Positions 49,090-64,000 of a stretch of 64,000 nt of DNA are shown piece by piece (position 1 is the stretch's first letter; each line of letters begins with the position of its first letter). The position numbers were made by a program, and so were the translations under genes. Location of the stretch: contig CM035358.1 in NCBI GenBank assembly GCA_020137815.1, positions 2,469,321 to 2,533,320 on the forward strand. The letters are read 5' to 3'. The notes under the pieces are model-generated. The model searched no databases. It had not been told where the DNA came from and worked only from the letters and a program-made list of their open reading frames with translations. The stretch is from Hormiphora californensis. Taxonomy: Eukaryota; Ctenophora; Tentaculata; Cydippida; Pleurobrachiidae.

Positions 49090-49241
49090 CATAGAAATAA
49101 TCCTTGTCTCAGTCATTGCTTTGTTCGATATTCTACCATCCTATGTATTTGCCTCCCTAGCAGCTAGCCCTCTTGTCTCACTCTTCACTCCTCACTCCTT
49201 AACCTTTCATTTCCCAACTAAACAGATCTAACTCCCTAGTA

Positions 49242-50989
49242 ATGGCGTCCACCCTCCATTTTGTGGTTGTTCTGGCCCTAGCGGGAAATTCCCTCGCCTT
49301 CCCGTGCTCTATGTGTGCCCAGGTAAGTTTTTTTTTTTTTTTTTTCGTGTCCAGGTAAGTTTATCAGATTGCTTTTTTCTTCAAACAGTTTGAGTTTTAT
49401 GAATCATCTTTTTTCTTCAAATAATGATAAAAACAACTCTATTTTCTCTCGCTACAGATCACTGACCCTGTTGCCCAAGCGACCTGTTATCAATACTGTG
49501 ATTCAGTATCTACTGCAGAACCCAACTTCCCTTGCTCTATGTGTATCCATGTATGTAGACAATAGACATATCAATCAGTATTCAAAACCATATCTGTATC
49601 ATATTTTGGACAACCTATGCAACATGTACATTGTACATTGTACCAGATGAAATATTCATGCACATGGGACCACTCTCTGTTTTAAAAGAATCATAATATT
49701 ATCCTGCGAAATAATACAGCTGTATTTAGGACGCAACACACGTTTCATGGAATCCCTGACAGGAAACCAATAATATTATCCTGCTGATTGTTTTTCTACC
49801 CTCCCAGATCACTGACCCTGCTGCCCAAGCGACCTGTCTACAATACTGTGACTCAGTTGCCACACTTGCTGAGGCACTTGGTGATAACGTGGGCTTCCCT
49901 TGCTCAAAGTGTGCCAAGGTACGTAGTACCAAAATTATTACAATACGCCAAAAATGTGAAATACCCACCTCCCACTAACCCACCTCCCACTCTCACTACT
50001 ATACCCCACCTCCCACTAACCCACCTTCCACTTCTCACTAACCCACCTCCCACTAGATCACTTCCAACCTCCCACTAACCCACCTCCCACTAGCTCACCT
50101 CCCACCTCCCACTAACCCACCTCCCACTAACCCACCTCTCACTACCCACTAACCCACCTCCCACGAACCCACCGCCCACTAACCCACCTCCTACTAACCC
50201 ACTAACCCACCTGCCTCAGTTAAAGGATCCTGTTGCCAGAGCTACCTGCTACACCCGCTGCAACTCAGTCGGCTCTACTGATGAGAAGGTTCCTGTTGGG
50301 GGAGTTGTCACCTGTGACAAGTGCAATGATGTGAGTTCGATAAGTACTAAGTTACTAATCATGATATATTATCTTGCTTTCATTTTGAAAGAGTAGTCAA
50401 TAACTAATCGACATAGCTGTGCCATAATGTAATTGATATCTTCCCCACAGTTGGAGGATGATTGGGCATACTCTCTGTGTCATGACCGCTGTACTAACGT
50501 CCAGAGTTGCCACCTCAAAGACTGGCTAAAGTGAGTCTCATTGTTCAACCTTTCCCAATTGTAACAGCGTAGGTACCCCAGTGTACCTGATGAAGTATGA
50601 CCGCTTATTCTCCTAGTATATTCATTTTCTCTTTGTAACAATTCCAATTCCCCCAATACACACCACCATTCTACCCCAGGTGTGCCGTATTCGTGGCTGA
50701 GTGTGCTGTCCAGTGCTGTGGAGGAAGCTGCGCTGTCACCCCCGTCTGTGTCGGTCAGTACTTTTATCAGTCTTTTGTCAGTCTTTTATAGGCTAGTTAT
50801 GAATTATAAATAGCTTCCCGTTAGTTTTTTGTGAAAAGCTCTGGGAACTTTCCGAAGATCGAGTTTGATACAATATCATAATTATATCGTGTTTCAGCAT
50901 GTATGGGAGGGAGTTACGAGCGGTGTAAGAAGTGTTTCCACCACCTTGATTCTATCAAGACTGTTGACAACATGATGATCCAGAACTAA
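49242..50989 (+). CDS. Secreted cysteine-rich modular protein, family not recognised (complete)
   Basis: Seven exons: 49242-49322, 49458-49550, 49808-49918, 50220-50330, 50451-50530, 50680-50753 and 50898-50989, in phase, 213 aa. The N-terminus MASTLHFVVVLALAGNSLA is a signal peptide. Exons 2-4 each encode one repeat of the same module, with spacing C-x2-C then ITDPVAQATC-x3-C(D/N)SV. All three are bounded by phase-0 introns, so the gene grew by exon duplication. Exon 5 carries a diverged unit (LCHDRC), and the last two have CAVQCCGGSC and ERCKKCF. There is no transmembrane segment. Many paired cysteines suggest a disulfide-rich extracellular protein, such as a matrix, defence or toxin-like scaffold; I do not recognise a family and assign no function. 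Polyadenylation signal at 51082. Intron 3 holds an AACCCACCTCCCACT minisatellite. Confidence 0.85.
49970..50213. repeat. AACCCACCTCCCACT minisatellite in intron 3 of the cysteine-rich gene
   Basis: About 15 imperfect copies of a 14-17 bp unit ending directly at the acceptor ctgcctcag of exon 4. It makes an unusually long pyrimidine-rich stretch. Confidence 0.9.
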
Positions 50990-51081
50990 ACAAGCAGCAT
51001 GGTTTTGGCTCGTTTAGTCACCGGGTCACCCTTACTCAACAAGTTCTGGCACCCCGGCTGGTAGGGATACATCATGGACTC

Positions 51082-51087
51082 AATAAA
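51082..51087 (+). terminator. Polyadenylation signal AATAAA of the cysteine-rich gene
   Basis: Located 93 bp after the stop codon, in GACTCAATAAAGG. Confidence 0.7.
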
Positions 51088-51357
51088 GGTTTTGATACAC
51101 GCTTGGCATAGTACTCACCTTCTTTTTCTACCAAAAAGTATACAGAGTGTTGACCCTTTCTAGTAGAGTGATATTAGTGCTTATTATTAGAAAAATGCTT
51201 TTGTATTATTATTTCATATTATTTTTCATTATTTTTCATCTAAAATGTTTTCCATTGAGTCTCAAAGTTAAAACTCGGATATAAAGTTGGCGAATAACTG
51301 AAGAAAAACTAACGTAGTTTTACACATGGAAACCTGGATTTACAAACCTTTCTCTTC

Positions 51358-54300
51358 TCACTTTCTTTTTCTATTATTTACAAGTCTGTGTATCATGTGA
51401 CGCAATAAAATCACTTTTTTACAACTTCTTCTTCTTCTTGATTCCGCCACGTGTTTTCTTGTTGCGTTATCGATAATCTGCTGGGCTTGTTTCTTGATGT
51501 GCAGCCGAGTGGGCGCTTCGTCATCCGGATCACTTTCGTCCTCATCTGAGGGGTCTGGGGTGTCACGGGTGAGGTTGGGTGTTTTTTAGAGGTGTCACGG
51601 GTGAGGATGGGTGTTATTTACTATGTAGAGGGGTCACGGGTGAGTTAGGGTTTTTTTTTATCGTTTCAAGCAATTCTAGAGTTCAAGAAAAAGAATCTTA
51701 CCATCGTAAGCACCACGATCACTAGCAGCAGGCAAGTTGATTCGAACGTTGTACTGAGGTAGTTTGTTCTCAATCGACACCCTAAACTCTTCATCTTCCA
51801 TTCCACTGCAAACAAAAAGAGTAAAATCGTAGCAACAAAATTCCCAAATTTCTCTCAGATACCATTTCCCTACACCGGAATCTAACTGGAATCTAACTTA
51901 TATCATTTTTTACCTGTAAAGCTCAGAGACATCCTTGCCATCGAGTTCCTCCATGAGTTTCATCAGCTTTTGTTCACACTGTCCCAGAAGGTCGATGATA
52001 AAGTCGTCGCCAGTAGATGTCGATTGCCGAACAGGTCCTTGTCCCTTGGGCTGAGAGAGATGTGATGAGAATCTAAATAGTTCTATCGACATGCCCAACG
52101 AATCATCTGTACAGTTTATGGCTTGAAAATTGAAATTCAGCAAAATTATGTAAAATTCAATCAGCACCTACCAGTTTTAGAGAGATGAGTTTGTCCGATA
52201 AATGCTCCACACCAGCCTTGACGTGAGAAGAATCCTGTCCATTCTCTCTTGTCTGGTCTTGCTATCGTTAGTCTTCGTCTCACACTCCTCAAGCTTGGCC
52301 TGAAGCACGGCGGTGGTTCAAAGTTAGCACAGAAAAGAAACATCATCATATTTTGGTTTTAACCGTTACCCATAGCTATATTTTAAATTATTTTAAAAAC
52401 TATTTTCCCCAAAGTGTTAACTGATGTCCTCGAGAATTCTCTGGCCACTGGAAAGTTTAGCCTCACCGCTGTACTTCATGCTCTCAAACTCAGCCTGGAA
52501 CTTGAACTTCTCCTCCCTCAGTCGCAGAAGGGTCTTCTCATTGTCAAGCTTCAGCTTCTCCAAATGTTTCTGGGTTTCACCTTGGAGAAGGAACCTTTGG
52601 ACAACTTCCTGGAAAAAGATGTGTTAGTCATAATGGTAAATTATCCTGAATAATGAGATCTGATCAAGAATTAAATAGGGAAGAAAATCGAAAAATACTG
52701 GGTCAGTTATCCCTTTAGTTTTAGAGGCAATTTTTTTGCGTACGGCCGGTGTTTTAAATGAGTACCTGGGGTTTGGAACTAGAAGAATAATCCGACATGG
52801 CCTGAACTAAATGTAAGGTAACAGATCGATCAATCAATCAGATGTTCCTACATCAATTATTTTATCAAATCTCAAAACGAACCTGGATATCAGAAACACC
52901 CGTGGCCTCCTTAATCTTGTGCATGGCCTCCTCGTACCCCATGATCTTCCTCTCTTGTTCCTCTCCGCTCATCATCTTTTTGTCTTTCTCAGCCCCAGTC
53001 AGCTCCTCAGTATGGATACTAGATCTAAACAGAGACGGAGTGAGTGGTACCAAAGGGAATAGTTGCCTGGCTAGACTGTGTTTCGGGCGCCCCAAATGTA
53101 AAGGGAGGGTTAGAACATAACAAGGGAATAGATAATTGCCCTTGGTTTAGGAAATCAATCTAACTCTGTTGAGCACTTTACCAGGAATCCCTTTCAGATT
53201 AAAGATTTTTATAGGTGACCTACCGAGCCATTCGTTTCTCCACCTTTTCAGCGTGGGTCTTCTTTTCATCGGCCTGCTTCTTGTAATCCTGGAGAGCCCG
53301 CTCTCGTTCCCTCTTGTTCTGTTGTACTTTAGAGTCCTGGAAGGATTATATTGTTGATACTTTGATACTTTTCCGGTAATATATTGCTGTAATATATTGC
53401 TGATATAATGATATATGTATGTCACGAAAACCGGGCAAAATAACACGAGATAAGATGTGTTTTCCAACCTGGTAAGCGAGCTCTTCCTTGGCGGTATCTC
53501 GAGCTCTTTCAGCTTCATTATTCATCACTAGAATCTCTTGGTACTCCCTCTTCTTGTTTTTAATTGTCGTCTGGAGCCTGTCCACATGATTATCAAATTC
53601 AAGACGCTCCTGGGAAACAGAAATGATAATAATGAGATCGAGACATTGAATTAGAGGGTTATAGTTTGATAAACATGGTTGGGAATCAAATTCTTACATC
53701 CTGCAGCGTGTAGAGAATCTTCTTGTAGGTGTTGTTGATGTGGTTTGCCTCGACACACTTAATATTGGCCTTGTCCAATCGGTTCTCAAGGACTCGGAGG
53801 GTCTGGCAGCTGTCATTCTCTCCCGTAGCACCATTCTCAGCCTCTTTAGCGTCGTCCTTCATCTGGCCTAGATCCGTCTGTAGAAGAAAAAAGCGGATAA
53901 AACTCAAGAAGTGCAATGAAAATCTCACGTGTTTCATAGTGATGGCAACTCCAGGCAACCCCCCCCCCTTCAGGCAACCCCCGATTGGGAATTAAGTACC
54001 TGTAGTTGTTTGATCTTCTTCTCCTTACAGTTTGCCTTGTGGCACAGGGCATTGTACTGCTTGATAAGCTCACAAACTTTCTGATCGTACTTTGCAATCA
54101 CTTTCTCCTGGCTAAGTATACCACTGCGGACAAGGGAGACCTCGTTCCTGGTCGAAGCATTGAACGCACTCAAGATCACCTCCTCGTCCCCAGCTTGACC
54201 CTTAGCAATGGCCAGTTCTTGGTGGAGTTTCTTGTTGCGGAGTCTCAACTTTGCGATCTGTTCCTTGTTCTTGTTCATCGTGATTTCCGAGCTCTCGAGG

Positions 54301-54383
54301 TACGCTTTTCGGTCGCCATCCGTAAGGTTTAGCTTCTTCCGAAGCTCCTCGATTTCCTCCTGTATCGCTGCTGTGTTGTCCAT
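51358..54383 (-). CDS. ODAD3: Outer dynein arm docking complex protein, ODAD3/CCDC151-like
   Basis: Exons 54383-54000, 53877-53698, 53609-53469, 53336-53224, 53024-52883, 52608-52422, 52299-52172, 52050-51914, 51805-51702 and 51545-51358. Almost the whole protein is charged coiled coil. Conserved stretches of ODAD3 are clear: LRNKKLHQELA, VCELIKQYNALCHKANCKEKKI, LENRLDKANIKCVEANHI, VVQRFLLQGET, ESMKYSGEAKL, LPQYNVRINLP and an acidic then basic C-terminus. ODAD3 helps fix outer dynein arms to ciliary doublets, so motile cilia are expected. The exon 52299-52172 changes frame after ERMDR (DSSHVKAGVEHLSDKL follows in another frame), and its junction with the preceding exon is also out of phase; all other joins are exact. 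One or two assembly indels are the simplest cause. The gene is convergent with the cysteine-rich gene. Confidence 0.88.
52646..52703 (-). mobile_element. Truncated piece of the tRNA-like array unit
   Basis: GAGATCTGATCAAGAATTAA and GGGAAGAAAATCGAAAAATA match the segment between tail and tRNA-like head in the 35847-38934 array, ending four bases into the tRNA 3' end (TGGGT). It sits in an ODAD3 intron. Confidence 0.75.
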
Positions 54384-54966
54384 CCTACCTTTCTGGACAC
54401 TATCAAGGGTTAGATGAAGTAAGCTGATAATATAATTAGCGTGGGAGATTGGTAGTGGGGTATAATTGGAATCATGTTGGTTTGGCAGTTGGCTGAGACT
54501 AGTTTGCAGCTCCGCGATTGCTGCAAAAATTTTAATGCCGAAAAAGAAGAAATATTGAGACTCCTTGGGGATTCCCAGTTACTTTTGGAGATCCCTTTTC
54601 ACTTTGTTCAGGTTCAAGTACTCTGTACTTCTCTGAAAAACACCGACCGGTTAAAAAAAATAAAAATTCGATTTTCAAAAACTTCAAAATTCGAAGGAAA
54701 ATGAATTTCGAAATTAAATATAAAATCCCCGCGCGCGCTCCACTTCTTGTCGCGCGGCGGCTTTCGCGGCGTAGACTACAAAATTTTGCGTTTACGACAG
54801 GAGTAAAATTAAAACAGACTTAATTGAGATATGAAGCGTCTTAGCAGATAAAATTAACTCCAATATTTACATCAGATATCAGTCAAATCCAGGATACTCA
54901 ATTCACAGTCCATACGGTAACAAACTACCGATTTAGTCATAATATAAATGGTCTTCTAAACAATAA

Positions 54967-55466
54967 GGGTCACCACACACCAAAGTTAAAATTAAAATTA
55001 AAATTTTGATTTTAAACCCGCACACACCAGCGGCCGTTAAAATTTCTCTCCCCATTCTAAAAGTAACAATCTCACACACGATTTTGACGGTCGCGTTGGA
55101 TGACAAAATTTTAACACGCCGTTAAAATCGCGCGCGAGATTGTTAAAGTCGGATTTTTTGAAACTGTCACCCCCTAGTGTTTTCAAATTTCTTTAAATAA
55201 CCATAAGTCCGGTTCCTGATGAGATAGAGACTTGAAATTTGGAAGTTACGAAGATCTTGCTAAGTTCTTCCGAACCTCCAAATTTCAAGTCTCTATCTTA
55301 TCAGGAACCGGAGATATGACAAATTTTGTTATTTCAGGGGGGTGACAGTTTCAAAAAATCCGAGTATACTTTTAGAATGGGGGAGAGAAATTTTAACGGC
55401 CGCTGGTGTGTGCGGGTTTAAAATCAAAATTTTAATTTTAATTTTAACTTTGGTGTGTGGTGACCC
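54967..55466. mobile_element. PIF/Harbinger-type MITE (500 bp, TAA duplication) carrying a nested MITE
   Basis: The ends GGGTCACCACACACCAAAGT / ACTTTGGTGTGTGGTGACCC, flanked by TAA on both sides, lead into inverted arms containing AAATTTTGATTTTAAACCCG and CGGCCGTTAAAATTTCTC. The centre is occupied by a second inverted repeat of family A (AAAGTCGGATTTTTTGAAAC at about 55147 and its inverse near 55365), which itself holds a TCCGGTTCCTGATGAGATAG palindrome. Confidence 0.85.
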
Positions 55467-55522
55467 TAACATAATAAATTAACGAATGGCTTACTTTCGA
55501 TACAAAATCTTATTCCAGGATC

Positions 55523-63878
<8,356 letters not shown>

Positions 63879-64000
63879 CTGAGAGGGAGATAGAGAGAGA
63901 GAGAGAGAGAGATAGAGAGAGAGAGAGGTCAAATATCAAATAAAACAGAACATCTTTTGGAAAAAGCTCTCTCGAGCATTTTCAACTTTAGAAATGAAAC

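Overview
This is eukaryotic nuclear DNA from an animal. Genes are split into many short exons by short GT-AG introns, and their best matches are animal families: a ZRSR2-type splicing factor, a neuronal calcium sensor, a homeodomain protein, tyrosyl-DNA phosphodiesterase 1, an ODAD3/CCDC151 ciliary docking protein, a GPR157/cAMP-receptor-like GPCR and a globin. The compact gene spacing, short introns and GPCR type suggest an early-branching, ciliated metazoan, with a sponge as my first guess. That placement is inference; no marker here proves it.

Layout. 1-11108 (-): ZRSR2-like gene running off the left edge, with an EF-hand gene (8871-9905, +) inside its largest intron. About 11560-15540: a stretch of visibly degraded base quality. 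16667-18467 (-): two exons of a probable mitochondrial protein, possibly mS26. 20298-20714 (-): homeobox gene. 22040-26388 (+): complete seven-exon globin with a C-terminal membrane segment; a 2.1-kb foldback transposon sits in its first intron. 29229-30664 (-): NCS/frequenin-like gene. 35195-40365 (-): GPCR gene whose fifth intron holds a 3.1-kb inverted array of ten tRNA-like units. 40505-43334 (-): TDP1 with an N-terminal PBZ finger. 43538-44432 (-): alpha/beta hydrolase remnant. 49242-50989 (+): modular cysteine-rich secreted protein. 51358-54383 (-): ODAD3-like gene. 55523-63878 (-): GTPase fused to an Hsp20-like domain, with a secreted N-formylglutamate-amidohydrolase-like gene (62058-63012, +) nested in an intron.

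Non-coding DNA is dominated by palindromic non-autonomous transposons. Five insertions have TSDs of about 8 bp (1118, 3867, 22198, 27402, 32241) and two have 3-bp TTA/TAA TSDs (46068, 54967). There is also a near-perfect 1.16-kb inverted repeat (33811-34967), two very abundant short dispersed repeat families, long (GA)n/(CT)n tracts and several minisatellites. Most of this sits in introns or between genes.

The genes do not form a pathway. Three calcium- or signal-related genes (EF-hand, NCS, GPCR) and one ciliary gene are present, but I see no functional cluster. Isolated one-base frame breaks in three otherwise good coding models (44.4, 52.2 and 62.5 kb), together with the degraded 11.5-15.5 kb stretch, point to residual indel errors in a long-read assembly rather than to four separate decayed genes.
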